Shown here in pieces: positions 9,423 to 19,310 of a stretch of 50,833 nucleotides of DNA. Position 1 is the first letter of the stretch. The number at the start of each line of letters is the position of its first letter. Source of the stretch: an uncultured Clostridia bacterium (GTDB taxonomy: Bacteria > Bacillota > Clostridia > TANB77 > CAG-508); the NCBI GenBank assembly GCA_947594065.1, contig CANQDX010000007.1, positions 1-50,833 on the forward strand, given 5' to 3'. A program made the position numbers and the translations under genes. The notes beneath the pieces are model-generated. The model was not told where the DNA came from, searched no databases, and saw only the letters and a list, made by a program, of their open reading frames with translations.

Positions 9423-10085
9423 TTACAGGAAAATTTTTCCTGTAAGCAAATCTTTATAACTTAGCACCGGTATGGCACCCTCAGTTATTAAAAAATTAGT
9501 GCCATCACTTGTTTTAGAATAAATATTACCAGGTATTACATATACATCTTTCCCTTGTTCTAAAGCAAAATTAACAGTAATATTCGTTCCACTATTTTTT
9601 CGTGCTTCAACTACTAAAATTGCATCACTTAAACCACTGATTATTCTATTTCTAGCAGGGAAATTCTGCTTTTCTGGTTTTGTACCTAATGGATATTCTG
9701 TTATTAATAGTCCGCCTTTTTCTATAATGCTATCTGCAAGCTTTTTATTTTCGATTGGATAAATATTATCTAGTCCGCTTCCAAGAACTGCAATTGTTTT
9801 CCCATTTGCGTTCAAAGCACCTATATGTGAAAAAGCATCTATTCCTTTTGCCAAGCCACTTACAATACATATGTTCTCCTTTGCCAAATGATAAGCAAAA
9901 TCTTTTGCAGCTCTTTCTCCATAAAAGCTACAATTTCTAGAACCTATCATTGCAAGATTTGATGGGTAATTTAATAGTTCTAAATTACCCAAGCAAAACA
10001 ATTGCTTAGGTGGGCAATCTATGTTTTTAAGCCTCTCTGGATACCATTTACTATTTTCTTTCACTTCAATTACTTTATACATCAT
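9423..10085 (-). CDS. dprA: Short DprA/Smf protein (Rossmann core only)
   Basis: DprA loads RecA on incoming single-stranded DNA. The 220-aa protein contains the Rossmann core: AMIGSRNCSFYGERAA, IVSGLAKGIDAFSHIGAL, TIAVLGSGLDNIYP, LLITEYPLG, NFPARNRIISGLS and GKDVYVIPGN. It lacks both the N-terminal SAM-like domain and the C-terminal winged helix of typical 290-370-aa proteins, with only about 40 residues before the core. A functional minimal DprA or another Smf-like protein is possible. A 15-bp palindrome lies just upstream. Confidence 0.85.
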   Translation of the reverse strand: MMYKVIEVKENSKWYPERLKNIDCPPKQLFCLGNLELLNYPSNLAMIGSRNCSFYGERAAKDFAYHLAKENICIVSGLAKGIDAFSHIGALNANGKTIAVLGSGLDNIYPIENKKLADSIIEKGGLLITEYPLGTKPEKQNFPARNRIISGLSDAILVVEARKNSGTNITVNFALEQGKDVYVIPGNIYSKTSDGTNFLITEGAIPVLSYKDLLTGKIFL

Positions 10086-10097
10086 TTTTTTCTCCTT

Positions 10098-10118
10098 TTG
10101 ACCCCATTGGGGTCAAAA
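10098..10118. repeat. Palindrome GACCCCATTGGGGTC
   Basis: This palindrome between folD and dprA has the same core as the tandem repeats at 13572-13668, suggesting a dispersed REP-like or MITE-derived unit. Confidence 0.65.
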
Positions 10119-10119
10119 A

Positions 10120-10142
10120 GGGAGCGTTGTTTACGCTCCCCC
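10120..10142 (-). terminator. Terminator of folD
   Basis: On the minus strand GGGAGCG and CGCTCCC form a stem around TAAACAA, followed by five T. Confidence 0.75.
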
Positions 10143-10162
10143 TTTATTTCCCCTATTTAATT

Positions 10163-11005
10163 TTATTGATGCTTTGCAGCTTTTACTACATTATACATTA
10201 GCATTGCTATTGTCATTGGTCCAACACCACCAGGTACTGGTGTAATATATGCTACTTTTTCTTTTAAGTTTTCAAAATCAGTGTCTCCTACTAACTTTCC
10301 ATCATCCATTCTATTAATTCCTACATCTATTACAGTAGCCCCTTCTTTTACCATATCTTGTGTTACAAATTTTGGTTTTCCTAATGCTGCTACTAGTATG
10401 TCTGCCTGTTTTGTTATTTCTTTTATATTTTTTGTTTTAGAATGACAAACCGTTACTGTTGCATTTTTATTTAATAAGCATTTTGCAAGTGGTTTTCCTA
10501 CAATGTTGCTTCTACCAATAATTACTGCACGTGCGCCTTCTATTGGAATATTGTATGCTTCTAACATTTTTATAATTCCATAAGGTGTACAAGATACAAA
10601 ACAATCTTGATTTAAACTTAATTTTCCGATGTTAATTGGATGAAATCCATCTACATCTTTTTGTGGAGATATAGCTTGAAATGCTTCGTTTGTATCTAAT
10701 CCATCTGGAAGTGGACTCTGAACTAGAATTCCATAAACAGATTCATCGTTGTTTAGTTTTTCTATTAGTTCTAATAGTTCACTCATTTTAGTTTTTTCTG
10801 GTAATAAATATTCTTCATATTCTATTCCAATTTCTTCACACGCTTTGCTTTTATTTCGAACATATATTTTTGACGCTTTATCGTCACCCACCATAACTAC
10901 GGCTAATTTTGGATGAATATCTGCATTTTTTAGTTCATTTACTTCGTCTTTTAAGGCTAATCTTATGTTTCTTGCTAATTCTTTTCCATCTATTATTTGC
11001 GACAT
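10163..11005 (-). CDS. folD: Methylene-THF dehydrogenase/cyclohydrolase
   Basis: FolD interconverts 5,10-methylene-THF, methenyl-THF and 10-formyl-THF. At 280 aa it is full length. Visible motifs: the catalytic region YVRNKSKACEEIG (Tyr and Lys), GILVQSPLPDGLD, QKDVDGFHP, the nucleotide-binding IGRSNIVGKPLA, and the C-terminal PVPGGVGPMTIAML. It has its own promoter (11033-11061) and terminator. With fhs at 14433 it supplies one-carbon units. Confidence 0.96.
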   Translation of the reverse strand: MSQIIDGKELARNIRLALKDEVNELKNADIHPKLAVVMVGDDKASKIYVRNKSKACEEIGIEYEEYLLPEKTKMSELLELIEKLNNDESVYGILVQSPLPDGLDTNEAFQAISPQKDVDGFHPINIGKLSLNQDCFVSCTPYGIIKMLEAYNIPIEGARAVIIGRSNIVGKPLAKCLLNKNATVTVCHSKTKNIKEITKQADILVAALGKPKFVTQDMVKEGATVIDVGINRMDDGKLVGDTDFENLKEKVAYITPVPGGVGPMTIAMLMYNVVKAAKHQ

Positions 11006-11032
11006 ATATTTCTCCTTTTTTTCTTTGCATTT

Positions 11033-11061
11033 ATTTTACACGATGATTTTATTTTTTGCAA
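11033..11061 (-). promoter_or_regulatory. folD promoter
   Basis: TTGCAA, 17-base spacer, TAAAAT on the minus strand, a short distance upstream of the folD ribosome binding site. Confidence 0.6.
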
Positions 11062-11117
11062 TAGTTTTTTTATAATTCTTAAAATAAACCTTATGTAAAT
11101 TTTTTATAACCATTTTC

Positions 11118-11146
11118 TTGATAATTGACTAAATTCAAGATATAAT
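11118..11146 (+). promoter_or_regulatory. mutS2 promoter
   Basis: TTGATA, 17-base spacer, TATAAT on the plus strand, with AAGGAG and the ATG following about 15-24 bases downstream of the -10 box. Confidence 0.75.
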
Positions 11147-11169
11147 AAATATGTATTAAGGAGAATATA

Positions 11170-13539
11170 ATGAGCGATAAGTGTTTTGAGAAATTAGAGT
11201 ATTATAGAATATTAGATATTTTAAGTGGTTTTGCTAAGACATACATTGGTAGAAACTTGGTTACAAACTTAAAGCCATCTTTTGATGTGCTTGATGTTGC
11301 TAATTTACAATTACAAACTAGCCAAGCAGTTGATATGGTTAATAAATACGGAAATCCACCCATTGATGAATTTAATGATGTTTCTTTGCATTTTAAGAAA
11401 CTTGCTGGTGATAGTGTTTTATCTACTAAAGAAATTCTAGATTTGGCAACTATTTTAAAAATGTCTAGGGAAGTTTTACATTTTTTTGAAGAAGCATCTG
11501 AAAATATTTCTGCTGATTTTAGCATTTTAAAACCTTTTTTTAATAACCTTTATTGTAATTTAGAGTTAGAAAAAGAGCTTTTTTCAAAAATAATAGATGA
11601 GAATACAATTGACGATAGAGCTTCTGATGCTTTATATAATATTAGAAAAGCTAAGAAAAGCTTGGAGCAGAATATTAAAGATAAATTGAATAATTTTATT
11701 CATTCTTCAACGTATTCAAAATATCTAATGGAACCTATTGTAACAATTAGAGATAACCGTTTTGTTATTCCAGTAAAAGATGAATATAGGAGCCAAATTA
11801 GTGGATTTATTCACGATATTTCTTCAAGCGGTTCTACGGTTTTTATTGAACCAACTTCTATTTTTGATATGAATAATGAATTGAATTCTTTGAAAATGAA
11901 GGAAAACATTGAAATAGAAAGAATTCTTGCTATATTATCGAATAAGTTAAATGCTATTATTAATGAATTAGAAAATAATGTTAGATTACTTGGTATGATT
12001 GATTTATTGTTCGCTAAAGCAAATTATTCAATTAGTATAAATGGTATTTCGCCAAAGATTAATGATAAAAAAGTGTTTAATTTAATAAAGGCAAGACACC
12101 CTTTAATTAATAAAGACAATGTAGTTCCTATAGATATTTCGTTAGGTGATACTTTTTCTTGTTTAGTAATTACTGGCCCTAATACTGGTGGAAAAACAGT
12201 GGCTTTAAAAACGGTCGGACTATTGCATTTGATGGCTTATAGCGGGCTAATGATTCCTGCACACGAAAATAGTAATATTTATGTTTTTGACCATATTTTT
12301 GCAGATATTGGTGATGAGCAAAGTATTGCGGAATCATTAAGTACATTTTCTTCTCATATTACTAATATTATTGAAATTACTAATACAGCTACATACCAAA
12401 GTTTAATTTTGGTTGATGAGTTAGGTTCTGGAACAGACCCAGTTGAAGGTAGCAGTTTGGCTATTAGCATTTTGGAATTTTTTCATCAACTAGGAAGTCT
12501 TTGTATTGCAACTACTCACTATCAAGAAATAAAAAATTATGCTTTAACTCATAATGGTTTTATGAATGCTAGCGCTGAATTTGATATTGAAAATTTGAAA
12601 CCTACTTATCACATTATTACTGGCATACCAGGCAAGAGTAACGCTTTTGCTATTTCTGCAAAGTTAGGATTGAATAAAAAAATACTAGATAGAGCTAACA
12701 CATTTATTCGTTCTGAAGATGTAAAAATGGAAGATGTTTTAAAAAACATTTATGATGATAAAAAGAAAATTGAACTTGAGAAAATCAAAATAGAAAAAGA
12801 TGCTAAAGAAGTAGAAAGTTTAAAAAAGTCTTTGCAAAAAGATAATAGTGATGTGAAAAATAAGGAAAAAGAATTAATTGAAAACGCCAAGTTGGAAGCA
12901 AGAGAAATTTTATTAAAAGCAAAAGATGAAGCTTCATACATTATAAGAGAGATGAACCATATTTCAGAATCTGCCTCTTCTGATGCTATAAAAAACTTAA
13001 ATAATTTAAGAAATAACTTAAACGATGCTATTCGAGAGGTTAATCAATTTGAAACCGAAGAATTAAAAGAAGGAAATTTAACTCCGTCTGATTTACCAAA
13101 AGGAACAAAGGTTGTAATAAACGATTTGAACCAAAAAGGAGTTGTAGTTGGAAACCCTAAAAATGGAAAAGTTCAAATTCAAGTAGGTTCAGCTAAGTTA
13201 AATGTAGATATTTCGAATTTAAGTTTAGATTGGACAAAAACGAAAAACAAAAATACATCAAAAGCATCTATATCTAATATAAAGCCAAAAAACATTTCTA
13301 ATGAAATAAATGTAATCGGTTTAAATGTAGATGAAGCAATTGATATGATAGATAAATATTTAGATGATTGCTATTTAAGCAGCTTAAATACGGTTAGAAT
13401 TGTACACGGAAAAGGCACAGGAAAATTAAGACAAGGTATTCATACTTTTTTAAAGAGTCATCCACACATAAAAAGTTTTAGGCTTGGGACATTTGGAGAA
13501 GGCGAAATGGGTGTAACTGTTGTGGAATTAAAAAAATAA
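11170..13539 (+). CDS. mutS2: MutS2 (anti-recombination / ribosome rescue ATPase)
   Basis: MutS2 is a MutS-like ATPase with a C-terminal Smr nuclease domain; it suppresses recombination and, in Bacillus, acts on collided ribosomes. The 789 residues contain the core domain, Walker A TGPNTGGKT (about 337-345), Walker B region LVDELGSGTDP, STHYQ-type switch (TTHYQEIK), a coiled coil (about 515-590), a KOW-like segment, and the Smr domain with VDEAIDMIDKYLDD, RIVHGKGTGKLRQGIH and the GEMGVTVV end. It is the only long plus-strand gene of the region. Confidence 0.95.
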   Translation: MSDKCFEKLEYYRILDILSGFAKTYIGRNLVTNLKPSFDVLDVANLQLQTSQAVDMVNKYGNPPIDEFNDVSLHFKKLAGDSVLSTKEILDLATILKMSREVLHFFEEASENISADFSILKPFFNNLYCNLELEKELFSKIIDENTIDDRASDALYNIRKAKKSLEQNIKDKLNNFIHSSTYSKYLMEPIVTIRDNRFVIPVKDEYRSQISGFIHDISSSGSTVFIEPTSIFDMNNELNSLKMKENIEIERILAILSNKLNAIINELENNVRLLGMIDLLFAKANYSISINGISPKINDKKVFNLIKARHPLINKDNVVPIDISLGDTFSCLVITGPNTGGKTVALKTVGLLHLMAYSGLMIPAHENSNIYVFDHIFADIGDEQSIAESLSTFSSHITNIIEITNTATYQSLILVDELGSGTDPVEGSSLAISILEFFHQLGSLCIATTHYQEIKNYALTHNGFMNASAEFDIENLKPTYHIITGIPGKSNAFAISAKLGLNKKILDRANTFIRSEDVKMEDVLKNIYDDKKKIELEKIKIEKDAKEVESLKKSLQKDNSDVKNKEKELIENAKLEAREILLKAKDEASYIIREMNHISESASSDAIKNLNNLRNNLNDAIREVNQFETEELKEGNLTPSDLPKGTKVVINDLNQKGVVVGNPKNGKVQIQVGSAKLNVDISNLSLDWTKTKNKNTSKASISNIKPKNISNEINVIGLNVDEAIDMIDKYLDDCYLSSLNTVRIVHGKGTGKLRQGIHTFLKSHPHIKSFRLGTFGEGEMGVTVVELKK

Positions 13540-13546
13540 TAAAGGG

Positions 13547-13674
13547 GATTTTGCAATAATATGTACTAAACAGGAGTGTCCCCGATGGGGTCAAATGGAC
13601 CTTTTTAGGAACGTCCCCAATGGGGTCAAATGACCCCTTTTAGGAACGTCCCCAATGGGGTCATTTGCAAAATC
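13547..13674. repeat. MITE-like block: three 35-bp tandem repeats inside an inverted repeat
   Basis: Three units begin at 13572, 13607 and 13642 with a 35-base period, each AGGA-(A/G)(C/T)GTCCCC-(A/G)ATGGGGTCA. Each carries the palindrome seen at 10098. GATTTTGCAA (13547-13556) and TTGCAAAATC (13665-13674) flank them as an inverted pair; the right arm lies in the last codons of the hydrolase gene. It lies between two convergent genes, so its hairpins may also act as a terminator for both. Confidence 0.7.
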
Positions 13675-14353
13675 TGTGATTGCCGATAACAACCGTTAAT
13701 GGTCTTGACCAAATCCAACTACTTGTTGCTGTTTTGGGATTAAAATAGTAAATTGCTCCATAGGATGGATCCCATCCGTTAATAGCATCTTGTGCTGCTT
13801 TAATTGCTGTGGAGTTTGGATTCATATTAATTTGTCCGTCGCTTACTACATCAAATGCACCTCTTTGATATATAACTCCAGCAACTGTGTTCGGAAATGA
13901 TGAATGGCTTACTCTATTTAAAACAACAGCTGCCACTCCCACTTGACCTGAATACGGCTCTCCTCTTGCCTCTCCATAAACTAATCTGCTTAATAAGTTT
14001 AGGTTCGAACTATTTGAGTTACTACCAGAAGAACTGCTTGTAGAAGACGAATTGATTCCCATTGCTGCCAATGTTTTTTTGCCAGCAATTCCATCTACAG
14101 TTAAACCATTTTTTCGTTGAAATGATTTTACTGCTGCAAGTGTTTTACTTCCATAAATTCCATCTACACTGCCATTATAATAACCCCATCTTTTTAGTTT
14201 TGTTTGAATTTGCTTTACTTCTTCTCCCCTTGAACCATATTTAGATAAAGCATATACTGTATTACTACTTATGAAAACATAATACAAGACAAATATACTT
14301 ATAACAATCATTAGAACAATGAGTGCTATTTTTTTACTTTTTTGAAATAACAT
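13661..14353 (-). CDS. SleB-type cell-wall hydrolase with PG-binding domain
   Basis: The 230-aa protein has an N-terminal membrane anchor or signal (about 8-28), a PG_binding_1 domain (SRGEEVKQIQTKLKRWGY, then YGSKTLAAVKSFQRKNGL), a Ser-rich linker, and a C-terminal Hydrolase_2 domain (LLSRLVYGEARGEPYSGQVG, where the Glu is the expected catalytic residue, and VVLNRV). This is the SleB/CwlJ architecture of spore-cortex lytic transglycosylases. Start has AAGGTGG. It converges with mutS2. A role in germination is inferred; vegetative wall turnover is possible. Confidence 0.88.
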   Translation of the reverse strand: MLFQKSKKIALIVLMIVISIFVLYYVFISSNTVYALSKYGSRGEEVKQIQTKLKRWGYYNGSVDGIYGSKTLAAVKSFQRKNGLTVDGIAGKKTLAAMGINSSSTSSSSGSNSNSSNLNLLSRLVYGEARGEPYSGQVGVAAVVLNRVSHSSFPNTVAGVIYQRGAFDVVSDGQINMNPNSTAIKAAQDAINGWDPSYGAIYYFNPKTATSSWIWSRPLTVVIGNHRFCK

Positions 14354-14432
14354 AAAAAACCACCTTCGTAAAAATTATTCTTAATATATTTTTTACAAAA
14401 ATGGTTTTTTTATGCTTTTTTTGTAAATTGAT

Positions 14433-16094
14433 TTAAAAAATACCAACTATATTTCCATTTTCATCTATATCGATATTTTCTGCTGCTGGAACTTTTGGAA
14501 GTCCCGGCATTGTAAATATTTTTCCAGTTATAGCTACAATAAATTCAGCTCCAGCATCTAAAATGATGTCTTGTATATGAATTTTAAATGGTTCTAAGCA
14601 TTCCAAATTTTTAGAATCATCTGAAAATGAATATTGCGTTTTAGCTATACAAATTGGTAAATTGTTATAACCAATTTTTTTAATAAATTCAATTTCCTGT
14701 TGCGCTTTTTCTGAAATTTCAATTCCTTCTGCGCCATAAATTGTTTTGGCTATTTTTTCTATTTTAGTTTCAATTGCATCTTCAAGTTCATAGATTTTGT
14801 TTAACTTAGTTTCTTTTTCTGTTAATTTTACAACTTTTTGTGCTAAGTCTGCTGCACCTTTTCCACCATATTCCCAAGCTTCTACTAAACTTAATTCTAC
14901 ATTTTTTTCTTTTAATTTTTCTTGCAAATAAGCTATTTCTTTATCTGAATCTTGCACATATTTATTAATAGCTACAATAACATTTAAACCATATACATCT
15001 TTTATATTTTCTATGTGTTTTAATAAATTTTTCATTCCTCTTTCTAGGGCATTTATATTTTCTTCTTGTATAGCTTCTTTTGGCACTCCGCCGTGATATT
15101 TCAATGCTTTTAGTGTTGCAACGCATACTACAGCATCTGGTTTTATATTCGCTACTTTACATTTAATATCTAAGAATTTTTCTGCACCTAAATCGGCTCC
15201 AAACCCTGCTTCCGTAACAGTATAATCTGCAAGTTTCATAGCTAATTTTGTTGCAATTATGCTATTGCATCCGTGTGCAATATTTGCAAAAGGACCACCG
15301 TGAATAATTGCTGGTGTATGTTCTAATGTTTGTACAAGATTTGGCTTTATTGCATCTTTTAGAAGAACTGTTAAACTTCCATCTACTTTTAAATCTCGTG
15401 CTGTAACTGGTTTCTCCTCTTCATTGTAACCAATAATAATATTTCCTAATCTTCTTTTTAAATCTTTTATATCTTTTGATAAACACAAAATAGCCATTAT
15501 TTCAGATGCAACTGTTATATTAAATCCATCCATTCTTGGTACTATGTTTTTTTCTTCTGAAAGACCTGTGTTAACAGTTCTTAATTGTCTATCATTTAAA
15601 TCTACACATCTTTTCCATATTACTCTTTTTATATTTAATTCATTACCAAAATAAATATGGTTATCTATTACAGCAGATAATAAATTATTGGCAGCTGTAA
15701 TGGCGTGAATATCTCCTGTAAAGTGTAGATTAATATCTTCCATTGGTGCAACTTGAGCATATCCACCACCTGTTGCTCCACCTTTTATACCAAATACTGG
15801 TCCTAAAGATGGCTCTCTTAAAGCTAGAATTGATTTTTTTCCTATGTATTTTAGGCCATCTGCTAGGCCTATTGAAATGGTTGTTTTTCCCTCTCCTAAA
15901 GGTGTTGGGTTAATTGCTGTTACTAAAATTAGTTTTCCATCTTTTTTATTCTTTAGATTTTCATAAATGTTCTCAGATAATTTTGCCTTATATTTTCCAT
16001 ACAATTCTAAGTCGTCTTCTTTAATGCCTAATTCTTTTGCAATTTCTGTTATTTTATTTAATTTTGTATTTCTTGCTATTTCTATATCTGACAT
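14433..16094 (-). CDS. fhs: Formate-tetrahydrofolate ligase
   Basis: This enzyme makes 10-formyl-THF from formate, THF and ATP. The 553-aa length fits. Motifs: the P-loop [18 protein letters not shown] (about 63-80), [50 protein letters not shown] and the C-terminal [19 protein letters not shown]. The start ATG has GGGAGG. With folD it gives the one-carbon branch used for purines and, in acetogens, for the Wood-Ljungdahl pathway; no acetogenesis genes are visible here. Confidence 0.97.
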   Translation of the reverse strand: MSDIEIARNTKLNKITEIAKELGIKEDDLELYGKYKAKLSENIYENLKNKKDGKLILVTAINPTPLGEGKTTISIGLADGLKYIGKKSILALREPSLGPVFGIKGGATGGGYAQVAPMEDINLHFTGDIHAITAANNLLSAVIDNHIYFGNELNIKRVIWKRCVDLNDRQLRTVNTGLSEEKNIVPRMDGFNITVASEIMAILCLSKDIKDLKRRLGNIIIGYNEEEKPVTARDLKVDGSLTVLLKDAIKPNLVQTLEHTPAIIHGGPFANIAHGCNSIIATKLAMKLADYTVTEAGFGADLGAEKFLDIKCKVANIKPDAVVCVATLKALKYHGGVPKEAIQEENINALERGMKNLLKHIENIKDVYGLNVIVAINKYVQDSDKEIAYLQEKLKEKNVELSLVEAWEYGGKGAADLAQKVVKLTEKETKLNKIYELEDAIETKIEKIAKTIYGAEGIEISEKAQQEIEFIKKIGYNNLPICIAKTQYSFSDDSKNLECLEPFKIHIQDIILDAGAEFIVAITGKIFTMPGLPKVPAAENIDIDENGNIVGIF

Positions 16095-16112
16095 TTACAG
16101 CACCTCCCATTT

Positions 16113-16553
16113 TTATAAAATTAATCCTGCTATAAAACCTATTAGAGCTCCTACAAAAACTTGTATTGGAGTATGTCCTAATGCTTCTTGTAATTTTTCT
16201 TGTACCTGCACATTAGTTAAGCCCGGAGTATTTACAATTTCATTTAATAATTTAGCTTGTTTTCCTGCTGCTCTTCTTACTCCACACGCATCATACATTA
16301 CAACAAATGCAAATATAAGGGACAACGCAAATATTGGTGATGATGTTCCTAAGTTCTTTCCTATTAGCGTAGCAAGAGAAGTTACTACTGCAGAATGAGA
16401 ACTTGGCATTCCTCCTGCCCCTAAAATTCGTTTAAAATTAAATTGTTTAGTTGTACATAAATCGTAAATTAATTTGAATGATTGTATGCAAAACCATAGA
16501 AAAACTGGTACTAAAATATATTTATAAACTGTAAACCATTCTGAGATACTCAT
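16113..16553 (-). CDS. Divergent PAP2-family membrane protein (YuiD-like)
   Basis: The 146-aa protein carries the family motifs GGMPSSHSA (about 47-55), YDACGVRRAAGKQA and LGHTPIQVFVGALIG, with about four membrane segments. It belongs to the DUF212/divergent PAP2 family related to phosphatidic-acid phosphatases; substrate unknown. It precedes fhs by 18 bases and may be cotranscribed with it. Confidence 0.9.
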   Translation of the reverse strand: MSISEWFTVYKYILVPVFLWFCIQSFKLIYDLCTTKQFNFKRILGAGGMPSSHSAVVTSLATLIGKNLGTSSPIFALSLIFAFVVMYDACGVRRAAGKQAKLLNEIVNTPGLTNVQVQEKLQEALGHTPIQVFVGALIGFIAGLIL

Positions 16554-16595
16554 CGATCTGTCTCCTTTAAATTTTCAAATTGTATTGTAAGTAAT

Positions 16596-16823
16596 TTATT
16601 CTACATTAAAATTTTCTTCTTGTAGGTTATTTTCATTGTCCTTTATTAGAATGGTAATTTTCTTTTCGGCATCTTCCAAAATTTTAGAACACTCTTTAGA
16701 AATTTCCATTCCCTGTTCAAATTTACTTACAGAATCATCTAAGCTTAAATTTCCACTTTCTAATTCATTTGCTATTTGTTCTAAATCCTTCATCATTTCT
16801 TCAAAACTCTTATTATTTTCCAT
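16596..16823 (-). CDS. xseB: Exodeoxyribonuclease VII small subunit
   Basis: The 75-aa protein has the typical SFEEMMKDLEQIANELESG and a following helix SLDDSVSKFEQGMEISKEC. It assembles on XseA to form exonuclease VII. It lies 12 bases after xseA in the usual order. Confidence 0.94.
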   Translation of the reverse strand: MENNKSFEEMMKDLEQIANELESGNLSLDDSVSKFEQGMEISKECSKILEDAEKKITILIKDNENNLQEENFNVE

Positions 16824-16835
16824 AATATTCTCCCT

Positions 16836-18032
16836 TTATAATTCTACTACATTAGCTTTTATAACCCCATCTGATAATCTAACGTCTATTTTATCTCCCA
16901 ACTCTATATCTTCTTTTGATTTTACAATTCTATTATTTTTTTGTATAATGCTATATCCTCTACTTAATGTCTTAAGCGGACTTAACGAATCTAATTTTGA
17001 TGTTAAATTAATAAAAACATATTTCGATTCTTTATATTTACCTTCCGCTTTATCATAAATAGTTTTCATTAAATTATCTATTTTCAAGTATTCATTTTGA
17101 ATTCTTAAAAGCGGTTCTTTAAAGCATTTTGAATTCATTATACCTTCAAATTTCAATTTCATTAATTCCAGTTTTTTATGTAAGCTAATAGCAAACCTAT
17201 TATGATAATTTAGCAAACTTTTCTGAATATCTGATATATTTGACACTGCAAGCTCTGCTGCTGCAGAAGGTGTTGGAGCTCTTAAATCTGCCACAAAATC
17301 AGCTATTGTAAAGTCTGTTTCGTGACCAACCGCAGAAATAATTGGTATTTCTGATTCAAAAATAGCTCGTGCAACAACTTCTTCATTAAAAGGCCATAAA
17401 TCCTCTAATGAGCCACCACCTCTTGCAAGTATTAAAACATCAGCTAGTTTTTTTTCATTCATTATTTTTATTGCATCAGCAATTTTAATAGCTGCCCCTT
17501 CTCCTTGTACAGGAACTGGCAGTAATCTTAAATAAACATTAGGATTTCTTCTTGTACTTACATTTATAATATCTCTAATAACAGAACCGGTTTGCGAAGT
17601 TAAAACACCTATTACTTTAGGCATAAAAGGAATTTCCTTTTTGTATTTTTTATCAAATAATCCTTCTGCTTCTAATTTGTTTTTTAACTTTTCATATTCT
17701 GAATATAAATTTCCAATTCCATCTTCTTCCATTGCCTTACAATAAATTTGGTAAACTCCATCTCTTTCGAAAACAGATACTGTTCCCAATATTAAAACCT
17801 TCATTCCGTCTTTAGGAACAAAATTAAGATTAGTTGTGTAAGTTTTAAACATAATGCACTTTACTAAAGAGTTTTCGTCCTTTAATGTAAAATACATATG
17901 ACCTGTATAATGGTGTTTGAAATTAGATATTTCTCCTTTTATGTATATGTTATTTAAAAACTCATCTTCGTCAATTTTTTCTTTTATATAATTATTTAAT
18001 TGAGAAACGGATATTGGTTCTGGTCTTATCAT
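16836..18032 (-). CDS. xseA: Exodeoxyribonuclease VII large subunit
   Basis: XseA carries an N-terminal OB-fold (about 1-100, [14 protein letters not shown]) and the catalytic domain with [31 protein letters not shown] and [27 protein letters not shown]. At 398 aa it is full length. Its ATG overlaps the nusB stop, so the genes are coupled. Confidence 0.95.
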   Translation of the reverse strand: MIRPEPISVSQLNNYIKEKIDEDEFLNNIYIKGEISNFKHHYTGHMYFTLKDENSLVKCIMFKTYTTNLNFVPKDGMKVLILGTVSVFERDGVYQIYCKAMEEDGIGNLYSEYEKLKNKLEAEGLFDKKYKKEIPFMPKVIGVLTSQTGSVIRDIINVSTRRNPNVYLRLLPVPVQGEGAAIKIADAIKIMNEKKLADVLILARGGGSLEDLWPFNEEVVARAIFESEIPIISAVGHETDFTIADFVADLRAPTPSAAAELAVSNISDIQKSLLNYHNRFAISLHKKLELMKLKFEGIMNSKCFKEPLLRIQNEYLKIDNLMKTIYDKAEGKYKESKYVFINLTSKLDSLSPLKTLSRGYSIIQKNNRIVKSKEDIELGDKIDVRLSDGVIKANVVEL

Positions 18033-18439
18033 AAGTTTTCGCTTTCTTTAACAATACTTGCTAAAATTCCATTTATAAAGTTTGGTGAATTATCTTCACC
18101 ATATTTTTTCGCTATTTCAACAACTTCATTAATTGCTACTTTATAAGGAACATCTGTATATAAAATTTCATATATTGCTATTTTTAATAATACTAAATCT
18201 ATTTTTGATATTCTATCTATTTTCCAATCTTTCTTTAGATTTTCTGCAATTTTTTGTTCTATTTCTTTGGAATACTTTGCTATTCCTGATACAATTTGAT
18301 TTATATATTCTTTCATTTTTTCATCTTGTATTTCTTCATTTTCAAAGTATAAATCAACTTGCTCCCTATAATTTTCTTTTTGTATTTCTAGACTATATAA
18401 TAATTTAAAAGCTTCTTCCCTTGCAGCTGAACGATTCAT
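18029..18439 (-). CDS. nusB: Transcription antitermination factor NusB
   Basis: NusB acts with NusE/S10 on rRNA boxA. I start at the ATG at 18439 ([11 protein letters not shown], 136 aa) because the GGAGG that would serve it is inside the upstream in-frame extension. Motifs: [13 protein letters not shown], and the C-terminal [34 protein letters not shown]. Confidence 0.94.
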   Translation of the reverse strand: MNRSAAREEAFKLLYSLEIQKENYREQVDLYFENEEIQDEKMKEYINQIVSGIAKYSKEIEQKIAENLKKDWKIDRISKIDLVLLKIAIYEILYTDVPYKVAINEVVEIAKKYGEDNSPNFINGILASIVKESENL

Positions 18440-18463
18440 TTTTTCCTCCATTTTCGATGTTTT

Positions 18464-18667
18464 TTACATTTTATCTACAAAATTTTTAATTTTTTCTTTT
18501 ACTTCATATTTATTTCTTTGAATATAGTTTCCTACATAAATTCCAACTACGATTAATAAAATACCTATAATTAATCTATATAGTTGAGTACATAATATAA
18601 TAATTGCTACAAGTGCTCCTATAATAGCTCCACTATATTCTTTTATAAATTCTTTAAAGCCTTCCAT
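18464..18667 (-). CDS. DUF2273 small membrane protein
   Basis: This 67-aa protein (start at 18667, AGGAGG seven bases upstream) has two hydrophobic segments and the pattern GAIIGALVAIIILCTQLYRLIIGI, typical of DUF2273, which is usually encoded between amaP and nusB beside Asp23 genes. Probably a partner of the Asp23/AmaP envelope complex. Confidence 0.85.
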   Translation of the reverse strand: MEGFKEFIKEYSGAIIGALVAIIILCTQLYRLIIGILLIVVGIYVGNYIQRNKYEVKEKIKNFVDKM

Positions 18668-18677
18668 AAAATACCTC

Positions 18678-19232
18678 CTACTCACTTTCCTTTTGAGCTT
18701 CAATATTTTTTATTTTTATATTTACTTCTTTTACATCAACTTCTGTTGTTGTTTTAATTACCTCTTTAATTTTATTTTGTAAATTAGATGATAATTCTTT
18801 AATTACTGTTTCGGATGCAACTATTAAATTTAAGTCGATGATTACATTATTTACTTGCTTGTCCAATTTTACTTTACAATTAATAGACTTAACATTTGGA
18901 AATTGATTAATAACACCTTTTACTAAGTTTTCTATAGTTTCAATAGAAATCATTAATTTACCAGATTCATTCTCTAGTAAAATTCCTTCTATTTTCTCTT
19001 TCTTTTCTTTGGTATTAGCTGGAAAGAAGATACATTTTGCTGCTAATAGCATTAATACAATTGCTACTACAAGTGATATATTAGTTATAGTTGGTGTTGA
19101 TTTTAAGTATTGCAACACTAAATACACATAACTTACTTCTATCCAATTGAATAAAATTAAACAAAATATTAAACAAAATATTAAAATTACAACTGAAAAA
19201 ATTGTTAAAGCTACATTTTCTATTACTTTCAT
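18678..19232 (-). CDS. amaP: Alkaline shock membrane anchor protein AmaP
   Basis: The 184-aa protein has two N-terminal membrane helices (about 8-30 and 53-72) and a C-terminal domain of the Asp23-like type. In Staphylococcus AmaP anchors Asp23 to the membrane. Its neighbours are Asp23 upstream and DUF2273 downstream. The start has AGGAGG. Confidence 0.87.
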   Translation of the reverse strand: MKVIENVALTIFSVVILIFCLIFCLILFNWIEVSYVYLVLQYLKSTPTITNISLVVAIVLMLLAAKCIFFPANTKEKKEKIEGILLENESGKLMISIETIENLVKGVINQFPNVKSINCKVKLDKQVNNVIIDLNLIVASETVIKELSSNLQNKIKEVIKTTTEVDVKEVNIKIKNIEAQKESE

Positions 19233-19260
19233 TTTTTAATCCTCCTATTTTTTAATTAAA

Positions 19261-19300
19261 TCCCAACCCATAATGAAATAAAAATTATGGGCAGGGTTTC
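19261..19300 (-). terminator. Possible attenuating hairpin between asp23 and amaP
   Basis: CCCATAAT pairs with ATTATGGG and outer CCC with GGG, followed by a TTTAATT tail. The weak tail suggests partial readthrough into amaP. Confidence 0.5.
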
Positions 19301-19310
19301 CTTAAAATTT

